A model generated the notes under the pieces. That model made no database searches. It was not told the origin of the DNA and saw only the letters and a list, made by a program, of their open reading frames with translations. Made by a program: the position numbers and the translations under genes. Shown here in pieces: positions 7,792-16,247 of a stretch of 42,431 bases of DNA (position 1 is its first letter; each line of letters begins with the position of its first letter). The DNA comes from Veillonella caviae (lineage in GTDB: Bacteria; Bacillota; Negativicutes; Veillonellales; Veillonellaceae): the NCBI RefSeq assembly GCF_003992125.1, contig NZ_RQUY01000009.1, positions 1 to 42,431 of the forward strand. The letters run 5' to 3'.

Positions 7792-8766
7792 ATGAAACAA
7801 ATTAGAACGCAAGATGCTGTAGGACACGCATTGATTCACGATATGGTACGCATTGTCATCGGAGAGGTGAAAGATACGCCATTCCGCCGAGGTCATGTGA
7901 TAACAGAAGACGATATTCCGAAACTTCTAGATTTGGGAAAAGAACATATTTATGTTATGGAACCATCGGACGAAGGATTTCTCCATGAAGAGGATGTAGC
8001 CCGTGCTTTATATGATATCGCCGGAGGCGATTATATGCATGACGGTCCTATGGCTCAAGGTAAAATCGAAGCTATCGCCGATGTAGATGGTTTATTAATA
8101 GTGAATGTGGAAAAACTACATGCCATCAATAGCATTGGTGAACTCACTATCGTTACAAAATTGAATCATACCCCTGTAAAAGCAGGTGATAAAATCGGGG
8201 GTATGCGTTGTATTCCGTTGCTTTTGGAAGAAGAACAAGTAGAAGCGGCTAAACGCATTGGTGGTCCCGTATTGAATATCAAACCGTTTGTGAGAAAAAC
8301 AATGGGCATCGTTACAACTGGTTCCGAAGTATTTGAAGGACGCATTAAAGATGCTTTCACCCCTATTATCGAAGAACGGTGCGCTGCATTTGGAGTCGAA
8401 AAAATCGCCCACGAAATCGTTACGGATAACACGGACGATATTGTGGCTGCTATCTCCAAGGTGAAACAAGCGGGGGCGGATATTATTTTCTGTACTGGCG
8501 GTATGAGCGTTGACCCTGATGACCTTACGCCAGGTGCCATTAAACGCTACGCAGATACCGTTGTTACCTATGGTCTACCTGTGTTACCAGGATCCATGGT
8601 GTGTATCGCATACTGCGCAGATGGCACTCCAATCCTCGGCGTACCAGGTGGTGTACTATTTAGCAAACCGACTGCTTTTGATACCATTCTGCCACGCCTA
8701 GTTGCAAACGATACAATTACAAAAGAAGACTGCATTGACATGGGGCATGGAGGATTTTTGGGGTAA
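7792..8766 (+). CDS. Molybdopterin-binding-domain protein (MoeA/MogA-like)
   Basis: A 324-residue protein. The C-terminal half (about 170-300) is a MoaB/MogA-type molybdopterin-binding domain. It contains MGIVTTGSEVFEGRIKD, FCTGGMSVDPDDLTPGAI (the GG-S-DPDD pterin site) and ILGVPGGVLF. The N-terminal half lacks the full MoeA architecture but has a short GHALIHDM start seen in molybdopterin-binding proteins of anaerobes. Role: probably molybdenum cofactor handling or insertion, in the cytoplasm. No other molybdenum genes lie nearby. The start is ATG 7792; its ribosome binding site is weak (AAGGAC). Confidence 0.85.
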   Translation: MKQIRTQDAVGHALIHDMVRIVIGEVKDTPFRRGHVITEDDIPKLLDLGKEHIYVMEPSDEGFLHEEDVARALYDIAGGDYMHDGPMAQGKIEAIADVDGLLIVNVEKLHAINSIGELTIVTKLNHTPVKAGDKIGGMRCIPLLLEEEQVEAAKRIGGPVLNIKPFVRKTMGIVTTGSEVFEGRIKDAFTPIIEERCAAFGVEKIAHEIVTDNTDDIVAAISKVKQAGADIIFCTGGMSVDPDDLTPGAIKRYADTVVTYGLPVLPGSMVCIAYCADGTPILGVPGGVLFSKPTAFDTILPRLVANDTITKEDCIDMGHGGFLG

Positions 8767-8816
8767 TCTTATCAATTGCTTACATATGAATTGAATAGAG
8801 AATTATCATCTCAATA

Positions 8817-8825
8817 TGATATAAT
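8817..8825 (+). promoter_or_regulatory. Extended -10 promoter element
   Basis: TGATATAAT gives a TGn-extended -10 with a consensus TATAAT at 8820-8825. No convincing -35 box is visible. It would produce a leader of about 95 bases for the 76-residue gene at 8925. Confidence 0.4.
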
Positions 8826-8856
8826 AATGATGAGATAACACTAAATCATATCATTG

Positions 8857-8909
8857 TTTTGATTTGATTCTGGTTAATCAAATCAAAATCAAATCAAGAT
8901 GATTTGATT
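8857..8909 (+). promoter_or_regulatory. Double hairpin leader with alternating inverted repeats
   Basis: TTTTGATTTGATT (8857-8869) pairs perfectly over 13 bp with 8876-8888 around CTGGTT. AATCAAATCA (8887-8896) pairs over 10 bp with TGATTTGATT (8900-8909). The 9-mer AATCAAATC therefore occurs twice direct and twice inverted, so alternative pairings are possible. The second stem ends just before the AGAGGT ribosome binding site of the next gene. Confidence 0.6.
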
Positions 8910-8924
8910 AATAAAGAGGTAGTA

Positions 8925-9155
8925 ATGAGCCGTATACATAAAGAACATTTACAAGCAGGATATATTTTTGGCGACACTATTAATGGGGAATATATTTATT
9001 TACCATCTGGTGAGGTTGGTACAGAACACCCCTTAGCGGTTCTAGAAACACCGACATCTAGAGAAGATATCACCCTTGATGAGGCGGTGCACCGCATTGA
9101 TCGATTGACATTGAAACGATGTAAACATCCCACATTGGGGAGTAAATCGTTTTAA
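8925..9155 (+). CDS. Small protein of unknown function
   Basis: A 76-residue protein with no recognised domain. It is hydrophilic and begins MSRIHKEHLQAGYIFGD. I chose ATG 8925 because AGAGGT lies 6 bases upstream; an upstream TTG at 8904 lies inside the hairpin leader. It has its own leader with paired hairpins and a downstream terminator, so it appears to be a monocistronic unit. The coding status rests on the start context and isolation between a candidate promoter and terminator, not on homology. Confidence 0.6.
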   Translation: MSRIHKEHLQAGYIFGDTINGEYIYLPSGEVGTEHPLAVLETPTSREDITLDEAVHRIDRLTLKRCKHPTLGSKSF

Positions 9156-9205
9156 TCCTGTTGAAACGATGTAAATATCTTACATTGTGTGATAGATTAT
9201 CTTTA
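9111..9205 (+). repeat. 50-bp tandem duplication at the 3' end of the small gene
   Basis: TTGAAACGATGTAAA begins at 9111 and again at 9161. The two 50-base units stay alignable for about 27 bases with scattered changes. The stop codon lies in the first unit, so the second is non-coding. Confidence 0.65.
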
Positions 9206-9221
9206 CGGAACTGAATATTAA

Positions 9222-9262
9222 AATGCCCCTTGTGACTTTATTCGTATGTCACAAGGGGCATT
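9222..9262. terminator. Bidirectional terminator hairpin
   Basis: AATGCCCCTTGTGAC (9222-9236) and GTCACAAGGGGCATT (9248-9262) form a perfect 15-bp stem with an 11-base loop between convergent genes. Confidence 0.8.
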
Positions 9263-9279
9263 AGTAGTTTTGTTAGCAT

Positions 9280-10146
9280 TTATAAAATTTTCTGCATTTG
9301 GAACTCCGCATAGTCTGCAGAAACTAGCCGTAATTGTGTATTACCAAAGTGTGTTGGTATGCGATGGAACGAATTTTTGTCATGTAAATGACCAAAAATA
9401 CATATATCTACATGGTAACGTTCTATTAGGTCTGTAAAACCTGATGGAGCGTTATGTTCGTTGAATGGCGGGTAGTGGAGTAATAAAATTCTTGTTACAG
9501 GGAGTTGCGACGCAATGTTAGATACTTCAGTATTTGAACATTGATTGCTTACTATTTGGGCATGGGGTTCTTTTTTATAGTCATTTTGCAATGCTACAAT
9601 AGACTGTTCCATCTCTTGCAAGGCTGCTTCAGTACGTAATAATTCTCTATCGTAAATGGATTGGTCTGTATGGGGCTTAAAATTACAATCCCCAGGGCAC
9701 ATATAGCCTCGAGTTCCACCAAAGGCGATGATTTGTTTCGTTGTGCTAACAGTAGTATCCGAATGTGTAGGGTTTTCTATGCCAGTTGATACATTATTTA
9801 TATCTACTATTTGTGCCATACCGTGACCCTGCAAAAAATGAATGCTTTCACCCATGGCCTGTTTCATTTTATTCGCTGAGGACCACCAATAATCATGGTT
9901 GCCTCGAATCATATATTTTTGGCCATGCATATGGGCAATTTCATGCAAATCGTAAAGCGCCTCGTTTAGACGAAGGGCCCAAGACATGTCACCTACGAGG
10001 AATACTATGTCCTCATCTGTAATGGTGGACTGCCAATGCTCCTTGATGCGGTTCCAGTGGTTGTCCCAATGGGGACCGAAAATATTCATTGGTTTCGTTG
10101 GCGGATTGCCTGAAAGATGGAGATCGCCAATAGCGTAAATGTTCAT
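9280..10146 (-). CDS. Metallophosphoesterase (calcineurin-like)
   Basis: A 288-residue cytoplasmic protein with the ordered metal-binding motifs of calcineurin-like phosphoesterases: GDLHLSG (residues 7-13), GDMSWAL (52-58), GNHDYWW (82-88), LLHYPPF and GHLHD near the C-terminus. A segment between about 130 and 200 is longer and more polar than expected and may be a lineage insertion. I chose ATG 10146 because AAGGAT precedes it and motif I starts at residue 7; the TTG at 10233 would add 29 unrelated residues. It lies 91 bases behind the DUF4931-like gene on the same strand and is probably co-transcribed. The substrate is unknown. Confidence 0.87.
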   Translation of the reverse strand: MNIYAIGDLHLSGNPPTKPMNIFGPHWDNHWNRIKEHWQSTITDEDIVFLVGDMSWALRLNEALYDLHEIAHMHGQKYMIRGNHDYWWSSANKMKQAMGESIHFLQGHGMAQIVDINNVSTGIENPTHSDTTVSTTKQIIAFGGTRGYMCPGDCNFKPHTDQSIYDRELLRTEAALQEMEQSIVALQNDYKKEPHAQIVSNQCSNTEVSNIASQLPVTRILLLHYPPFNEHNAPSGFTDLIERYHVDICIFGHLHDKNSFHRIPTHFGNTQLRLVSADYAEFQMQKIL

Positions 10147-10237
10147 AATATCCTTATTAGCCTTTTGTTTCTGGCGATATCGTACCACCCTATAGATGAG
10201 GTTGTGGAGCTGTTCAATAGCGACAGGGTACAAAGGA

Positions 10238-11011
10238 TTATGTAGTTAATTCAAAAAAGGGAGTAATGGCCTTCAATATTTGCGCTGCTCGTTCATCATC
10301 ACAAGTTTGTGTGATTTGATAGCCCACATAGAGAGGTGGTGCTACATAGCGAGGTACGACTTTAATATATTCGTATCCATCATTAAGATCGTAGAAAAAG
10401 TAATTGTAGGACTGAGAAAATTGAGCCAAGTTGTGTAATACGAAACGGATTGTTTGTTGTAATCTCAAGGTGATGGCACGGCTTGATGCAGTCGGTTTAT
10501 AGCGTAGATTATATTCAAAGAACCCGATAATAGGATGGGTAGATAAGGTGATGCGCACATTTTGATCTTCGTGCAATAACCAGCCTTTCATGTGGTCAGG
10601 AGTAATGTCTTGATGGTAATCGTAATTCTTAAGACCGATAATTTGGCTGTGCGGATGGCGCAATGAACCGCCTGACATGGGACCGTGATTTTTGAAAAAT
10701 AATACGGATGTAAATTCTTTTGAGCTCATTGTTTCGCGCCATTTAGCGCGACCAAAATCGATAATGCGTGTTGCTTCATCGATAGGTAAGGTAGATAATT
10801 CCCCTTCGTCGCCTTCCGTCTCAATAATTACCGTTGGCCACGTATCGCGGAGTACAGGGAATTTATTCATAAGCCAAATAATATGCCCATCCCTATCGAG
10901 GATATCCGTTAGTTTTGACGTATCGCAAAAAGGACAGCGAATCGTTTCATTTTTCATATTAAACGGTTTCGTCCGGCCCATTGCGATGTCGAATATGAGC
11001 GGTTCTTTCAT
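10238..11011 (-). CDS. DUF4931-like protein related to galactose-1-phosphate uridylyltransferases
   Basis: A 257-residue protein. A CPFC motif at about residue 26 and a GGSLRHPHSQIIG segment near 119-131 resemble the zinc site and the HPHxQ active-site motif of GalT/HIT-superfamily nucleotidyltransferases. From memory the overall pattern fits DUF4931. The second half is more diverged. Function is unknown; a nucleotide-sugar or nucleotidyl transfer reaction is a fair guess. A good AAGGAGG box precedes the ATG. It heads a two-gene unit with the metallophosphoesterase and is divergent from the Nudix/mutY operon. Confidence 0.8.
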   Translation of the reverse strand: MKEPLIFDIAMGRTKPFNMKNETIRCPFCDTSKLTDILDRDGHIIWLMNKFPVLRDTWPTVIIETEGDEGELSTLPIDEATRIIDFGRAKWRETMSSKEFTSVLFFKNHGPMSGGSLRHPHSQIIGLKNYDYHQDITPDHMKGWLLHEDQNVRITLSTHPIIGFFEYNLRYKPTASSRAITLRLQQTIRFVLHNLAQFSQSYNYFFYDLNDGYEYIKVVPRYVAPPLYVGYQITQTCDDERAAQILKAITPFFELTT

Positions 11012-11147
11012 AATGGGCCTCCTTGTAGGTGAACAATTAACAGCTATATGATAACAGAATATATAAATAAGAGTGAATGTACCATACTATTTATGTATAC
11101 AATATATCTATTATGATACCATAAAACCCGATATCCTTCATGAAAAA

Positions 11148-11156
11148 TGGTATAAT
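11148..11156 (+). promoter_or_regulatory. Extended -10 promoter for the Nudix-mutY operon
   Basis: TGGTATAAT is a TGn-extended consensus -10 located 37 bases before the Nudix start codon. The -35 region is poor, as expected for extended -10 promoters. Confidence 0.6.
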
Positions 11157-11192
11157 AGTTACATGATTTTTACCAACATTGAGGGAGGTCTT

Positions 11193-11681
11193 ATGAAACC
11201 AACAACATTGGTATTTCCTATTGATTCGGATAATCGCATACTGTTAGGTCGCAAAAAGCGCGGCTTTGGAGCTGATAAATATAATGGATTTGGCGGTAAA
11301 ATTCAGCGTGGCGAGAACTTCCGCGCCTGTGCTGTTCGCGAATTATATGAGGAATCGGGCATTCGTGTCAGTCCTGATGATTTAGAATGTGTGGCGTTTT
11401 TCGATTTTCAATTCCCTTATGATGAAAGCCTTACCCATGTAGGCTATGTGTATTTTGTGCATGTTCACCATGTGACTGCCATCGAATCAGACGAAATGGA
11501 ACCTCATTGGTTTCATATAGATACTATTCCTTATGAACATATGTGGGCTGGTGATAGAACGTGGTTGCCGCTATTGTTACAAGGTCGTAAATTAAAGGGA
11601 CCTATCGTATTTGGTCCAGATAATAACGATGTAGCATTTATGAAACTCACTGATGTAGACACGGTGATGGAAAGCGAATGA
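11193..11681 (+). CDS. Nudix hydrolase, MTH1/MutT-like 8-oxo-dGTP diphosphatase
   Basis: A 162-residue protein with a perfect Nudix box: G35-x5-E41-x7-R49-E50-L-x-E53-E54-x-G56 (GGKIQRGENFRACAVRE then LYEESGI). The flanking NGFGGKIQRGE resembles the MTH1 type. Expected role: hydrolysis of oxidised purine nucleotides such as 8-oxo-dGTP before they enter DNA. I chose ATG 11193 because GGGAGG lies a few bases upstream; the longer frame from 11073 runs through the promoter. The stop overlaps the mutY start by four bases (ATGA), which implies coupled translation and a shared oxidative-damage role. Confidence 0.9.
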   Translation: MKPTTLVFPIDSDNRILLGRKKRGFGADKYNGFGGKIQRGENFRACAVRELYEESGIRVSPDDLECVAFFDFQFPYDESLTHVGYVYFVHVHHVTAIESDEMEPHWFHIDTIPYEHMWAGDRTWLPLLLQGRKLKGPIVFGPDNNDVAFMKLTDVDTVMESE

Positions 11682-12859
11682 TTATGATAGATGAGAAGAG
11701 CCCTCGGTGGGTGCCACAATTACTAGCGTGGTATGATGTAAATAAACGGGATTTACCGTGGCGAGATTGCGGTGATCCCTATAAGGTATGGGTCTCTGAA
11801 GTAATGAGCCAACAAACCCGCATTGAAGCAATGAAACCTTATTATGACAATTGGATGCGTTTATTTCCAACCTTAGAAGATTTGGCGAAATCTACTGAAG
11901 ATGAGGTGGTACATGCTTGGCAAGGTTTGGGTTATTATAGTCGAGCTCGTAATTTACGCCTCGGTGTACAGGATGTGGTTAATAATTATGGTGGTGTAGT
12001 ACCTCGCAATCGTAAAGATATGGAATCACTAAAAGGCGTTGGTTCTTATACGGCAGGTGCTGTATTATCCATGGCGTACGGTGAACACGAAGTGGCTGTG
12101 GATGGCAATGTACTTCGCATCTACGCTCGGCTGTATGGCGTTGAAGATGATATTCTCAGCACAAAAGGGAAAAAACGGATTACCGAAATTGTAGAGGCTA
12201 CCTTACCATACGATAGACCAGGGGATTTTAACCAATCCTTGATGGACTTTGGTTCAGCTGTGTGCATACCCAAAACACCACGTTGTGGAGATTGTCCCAT
12301 TGTTAACATGTGTTATGCATATCAACACAGTATGACTGATACATTGCCTGTACGAATTAAGAAAACAAAAGTTGTAGATGTGCCTGTATGGGTTGGTATC
12401 TTCAATTATGGTGATTACTACTTGCTGCACAAGCGTCCTAATCGGGGGTTGTTGCGTTCTATGTGGGAATTCCCATCTGTGGAAAACGCTACATCCTTCG
12501 ATGATGCGGAACAATTTTTGACTAGATTGGTTGGGGAATTAGGATTTGCATTATCCTTACAACCAGTGATGGTTAAAGAATTGACTCATGTGTTTTCACA
12601 TCGAAAATGGTTTATGAAGGCCTTTCGTGGTGATTTAGAATTTGTAAATGTAGCGAATCAAATAACCACGCAAAATAATAGCAGTGATAAGGCTTTTGCT
12701 ACTAGTCAAACCGCCGATTTGATTCATACCACTATAGATATTGGCGTTATTCGACAACAATTACCAAAGGATTGGATGCTCATCAAACGCAGTGAATTTG
12801 CTGATTATGCGTGGGCAGGACCACATGGTAAATTGACAGAACTTTGTCCAATCGATTAA
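11678..12859 (+). CDS. mutY: A/G-specific adenine DNA glycosylase MutY
   Basis: A 393-residue protein that removes adenine mispaired with 8-oxoguanine. Visible features: catalytic Glu41 in VWVSEVMSQQT; helix-hairpin-helix LKGVGSYTAGAVLSMAYG with catalytic Asp142 in VDGNV; and the [4Fe-4S] site C196-x6-C203-x2-C206-x5-C212. A C-terminal MutT-like recognition domain (about 233-393) has WVGIFNYGDYYLLHKRP and MWEFPSVE. Length is typical or slightly long. The start overlaps the Nudix stop. A polar insertion near 325-345 (NNSSDKAFATSQTAD) is not part of the usual fold. Confidence 0.96.
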   Translation: MIMIDEKSPRWVPQLLAWYDVNKRDLPWRDCGDPYKVWVSEVMSQQTRIEAMKPYYDNWMRLFPTLEDLAKSTEDEVVHAWQGLGYYSRARNLRLGVQDVVNNYGGVVPRNRKDMESLKGVGSYTAGAVLSMAYGEHEVAVDGNVLRIYARLYGVEDDILSTKGKKRITEIVEATLPYDRPGDFNQSLMDFGSAVCIPKTPRCGDCPIVNMCYAYQHSMTDTLPVRIKKTKVVDVPVWVGIFNYGDYYLLHKRPNRGLLRSMWEFPSVENATSFDDAEQFLTRLVGELGFALSLQPVMVKELTHVFSHRKWFMKAFRGDLEFVNVANQITTQNNSSDKAFATSQTADLIHTTIDIGVIRQQLPKDWMLIKRSEFADYAWAGPHGKLTELCPID

Positions 12860-12968
12860 GTAATATGGACCTAATTAACAAATTATGATTTACACATGCC
12901 CTGCAGAGGGTGTTACTTTATAGATTTCTAGACATATTAGGGCTAGAATTATTGCATAAGGAGAATCT

Positions 12969-14153
12969 ATGCAACAACAATTGATTATTAAAATAGTATT
13001 TATCGCTACTTTGGTCATTGCGGTTTTCGCCTTTTGGGCGCTTGTGACGTATTTGTGGAAACCGAAAAAACGATGGCCTAGTTGGGTGGCATATCTCATT
13101 TTGATAGCCGCATGGTTTGGTGCTATTCGCTATTATTTCCTGAACCAAGTGGAATTATTCGGAACGCCGCATTATATGTGGTTCAATCTGTTTCGTACTG
13201 AAAGCTATGCTTTCATATCTGCCATTTTCTTGTCCGTGCCTGTATGTATCGTATTAGCTATTTTGTACGCTTTAGTGAATCGCATTTCTAACAAAGTACC
13301 AGAAGCGGATCGTACAGGCCGTCGTGCTTTTTTTAGAACTGTTGGTACTGTTGTACCGTTGGCTGCTCTTGGTGGTACTAGTTATGCTGCTTTCACGGGA
13401 CAACGAGATATTATCGTCACCCATGAAAGTTTTGGATACACCAATTTGCCAGAAGGTCTGAAGAACTATAAAATTGTGCAACTCAGCGACATTCATGTGG
13501 GCGCTTGTATCGACTTGAATGATTTAGATGAAATACTGCGTCTTGCATTATTAGAAAAGCCGAATCGCGTTGTCATCACTGGTGATCTTATCGATAAAAT
13601 GAGTTGGTTACCTGAAACATGCGAACGGTTGCGTACATTTGCAAAGCAAATTCCAGACGGTGTTGATTACATCTTGGGAAATCACGAATTCCACCACGAT
13701 GTACATCGAATCGTTAAGGATATTAAAGCGAAAACGCCTATTAATGTGCTTATTAATAGCAATATTCAAATTATGGGCGGTAAACAGCCAGTATATATTG
13801 CTGGCGTGTCTTACGACAACGAGCGCAAAAAAGAAAACCGTGAGGCTATGATTACAAAAGCTCTTTCAGGTATTCCAAAACACGCATTTGTCATCTTCTT
13901 AGCACATCATCCAGAATTTTTTACAGAAGCGATAGAGCGAAATGTGCCATTAACATTATCAGGCCATACTCATGGTGGTCAAATCGTTCTCTTTGGTATA
14001 CCTATTGCGCCAACGGGCGTACCTTATGTGAAAGGTCGTTATACCGAGAAAAATAGCGTGTGCTATGTAAATAATGGGGCTGGGCACTGGTTCCCAATAC
14101 GTGTGAATTGCCCTCGGGAAATTACGGTGATTACCTTCTTCGATGGTAAATAG
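12969..14153 (+). CDS. Membrane-anchored metallophosphoesterase (YaeI/YkuE-like)
   Basis: A 394-residue protein. The N-terminal 110 residues hold about three hydrophobic membrane segments (around 5-29, 40-57 and 80-104). A twin-arginine-like stretch, GRRAFFRTVGTVVPLAALGG at 117-136, then precedes the catalytic domain. The calcineurin-like motifs are LSDIHVG (172-178), TGDLIDK (204-210), LGNHEFHH (236-243), AHHPEFF and SGHTHGGQ. Relatives include YkuE and YaeI, which act on membrane lipids or outside the cytoplasmic membrane. Inference: an extracytoplasmic phosphodiesterase for cell-envelope lipids. AAGGAG lies 6 bases before the ATG. It stands alone after mutY, separated by 109 bases. Confidence 0.87.
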   Translation: MQQQLIIKIVFIATLVIAVFAFWALVTYLWKPKKRWPSWVAYLILIAAWFGAIRYYFLNQVELFGTPHYMWFNLFRTESYAFISAIFLSVPVCIVLAILYALVNRISNKVPEADRTGRRAFFRTVGTVVPLAALGGTSYAAFTGQRDIIVTHESFGYTNLPEGLKNYKIVQLSDIHVGACIDLNDLDEILRLALLEKPNRVVITGDLIDKMSWLPETCERLRTFAKQIPDGVDYILGNHEFHHDVHRIVKDIKAKTPINVLINSNIQIMGGKQPVYIAGVSYDNERKKENREAMITKALSGIPKHAFVIFLAHHPEFFTEAIERNVPLTLSGHTHGGQIVLFGIPIAPTGVPYVKGRYTEKNSVCYVNNGAGHWFPIRVNCPREITVITFFDGK

Positions 14154-14227
14154 GAGGAAGGTTTCTCAAGGCAAAACTAAAGCATATATTAGGGAATTGG
14201 TATAAAAGAGATGATATTTTTAGTTAG

Positions 14228-14256
14228 TTGAATTTATTATATATACTTGGTATATA
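14228..14256 (+). promoter_or_regulatory. Candidate promoter of the TPS/CDI locus
   Basis: TTGAAT at 14228-14233, a 17-base spacer and TATATA at 14251-14256 with a TGn extension (TTGG just before). A TATAAT at 14269-14274 is an alternative -10. The leader before the cdiB start would be about 105 bases. Confidence 0.5.
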
Positions 14257-14367
14257 TAGTGGGAAAGTATAATGAATCTTTCTTTACAATGAAAGTTAGA
14301 GTATATTATGATGAATGAGTAAATTATGAAAAATGCAGCATATTTATAATTTTTATTGGAGAATACC

Positions 14368-16071
14368 ATGGATTTACGAAAACATGTCCTTCTGAGTATG
14401 GGAATGCTAGGATTATCTGTATTAGCTGTACCTTATGTTCATGCCACAGAACCCATATTTCCTATCACTCAACAGGAGCAGTTACAACAAGATCGCTTAC
14501 GGCAATAGGAACGAGAGCGTAGATTATCTTCGAGTCAAGAACACCCATTAGACAATATAGTAGTGCCAACAGACGTACCTTCTGATGAGAATGGTACGTC
14601 TTTTTATGTGTCTAAGATAGAGTTAGAAGGATTGCCTAAGGAGTTATCCTTTTTACAATCTGTAGTTCGGCAAGCAGAAGATAAGAATATGACCGTAGCA
14701 GATATTACGAATGTGCGCAATGAATTGCAACGGCGATTAATCAATACAGGCTATGTTACCACGAAAGTCTTTATACCTGAACAGAATCTTAGTTCAGGTA
14801 CATTGCAGTTTCTAGTAGTACCGGGGCACGTAGAAGATGTTGTATATAGTTCTGAATCTAAGCACATACCTTGGAAGAATGCATTCCCTATTAGACGTGG
14901 AGATGTGTTGAATCTACGCAATCTTGAACAAGGGATTGAGCAGATGAAACGGGTGCCTTCTCAATCGATATCGATGAAGTTATTACCTGGTAGCACTATA
15001 GGACAGTCTATTGTTGAGCTCAATGTGCAGACCACAAAACCTGTAAGCGGTGCCATTACCTTAGATAATAGTGGCCTTGCATCGACAGGCACATACCAAG
15101 CCAATTTCCTCGTATCCTTTGATCAAGCGTTTCGTGCTAATGATACGGTCACCATATCCGTTTCAGGAGACATGAGCGGTGCTGGTAGTATCAAAGGAAC
15201 TCGTGCACAGAGCTTGAGTTATGTTATCCCTAGTGGAAAGGATACATTCTCCTTTAATTTGTATACATCTCGCTATCATCAGACAATAGCTTCTAATCCT
15301 TACGATTTCATTTACAGTGGTAAGACCACAACTATGAAAGCGAAATGGAACCATGTATTTTCACGGTCGCAACGAGACAAATATGCTTATGATATAGCCC
15401 TTAGTTTGCGTCATAACCATCGATTTATTAATGATCAAGAAATTCCTGTACAAGCATTACGTACATCGAGCATGGAAATCGGTGTATCGAACCGTAAATA
15501 TATCGGAAATGCTACCTTATATAGTCGTTTAGGTTTTCAATGGGGCATCGGTGCTTTCGGAGCGCAACCAGAACATAAGGCATCAGTCGCTATGGGCGGT
15601 CCTACATCACGGTATCATATGCTTTTACTAGATGTAGATTACCGTAAGCCATTTACTATGGGACATCGACCTGCGTCGTTTACGACGTCATTTCACGGAC
15701 AATGGGTGACAGGTGGTAAACGGGTGTATAGCGTAGATACTATCAATCTTGGTAATCGTTACACCGTGTACGGCTTTGACGGAGAATACACCCTTATGGG
15801 CGATAGCGGTTGGTATGTACGCAATGAATTATCATCGGTGATTCCGAAATTAAAATCTGAAATATACCTTGGTGTAGATTTTGGTGCCGTCTATGGTAAA
15901 AGCACGGAAGCCTTGGTGGGTAGAACTATTGCAGGTGCTGCGTTAGGCATACGAGGTCATTACAAATCAGGATTGATAGTAGATGCCTTTGTGAGTGCAC
16001 CTATATATAAACCAGAAGGCTATCATACAAAGAGGTTTTATAGTGGATTTACTGTAGGGTATCGGTTTTAG
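14368..16071 (+). pseudogene. cdiB: TpsB/CdiB outer-membrane transporter, interrupted by in-frame TAG
   Basis: Family: two-partner-secretion transporters (ShlB/FhaC/CdiB), which export a TpsA partner across the outer membrane. ATG 14368 is preceded by TTGGAGA and starts a signal peptide (MDLRKHVLLSMGMLG ... VHA), followed by a Gln/Arg-rich linker. The linker contains an in-frame TAG at 14506-14508, codon 47. After it the same frame continues with no shift through a POTRA domain (from about 14600, FYVSKIELEGLPKE), a second POTRA-like part and a barrel ending in VGYRF. YTVYGFDGEY near 15763-15792 corresponds to the VRGY/F-type motif. Without the stop the protein would have 567 residues, normal length. 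A GTG at 14563 could restart translation but would give no signal peptide. The linker reads QQDRLRQ-stop-ERERR, so a CAG-to-TAG change is likely. Confidence 0.88.
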
Positions 16072-16173
16072 GGGCGATAGGACTTTAAGGAATTAATCTT
16101 GCCCTTGTCATTATGATAATAGTTAAGAACTGTAAAGTAGTTAGAGTTTTGTATATGTAGTGTTATATAGCTT

Positions 16174-16212
16174 ATATTACGTTTTTTACAGTGTTGAGAA
16201 GATACGTAATAT
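16174..16212 (+). promoter_or_regulatory. Inverted repeat between cdiB and cdiA
   Basis: ATATTACGT (16174-16182) and ACGTAATAT (16204-16212) form a perfect 9-bp inverted repeat with a 21-base spacer inside the 176-base gap, 36 bases before the cdiA start. It could be an operator or an RNA hairpin modulating cdiA; no T-tract follows. Confidence 0.4.
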
Positions 16213-16247
16213 TAGACCTATATTGTTTTAATACCCAGGGAGGTTGT

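Noticed and set aside
10147-10233. TTG 10233 start for the metallophosphoesterase and the long frame from 11073 for the Nudix gene
   Set aside because: Both extensions lack conserved residues and good ribosome binding sites; the Nudix extension crosses an extended -10 promoter.
14563-16071. A functional short cdiB starting at GTG 14563
   Set aside because: This start would remove the signal peptide required for export; the upstream ATG, ribosome binding site and signal peptide in the same frame show a nonsense-interrupted gene instead.
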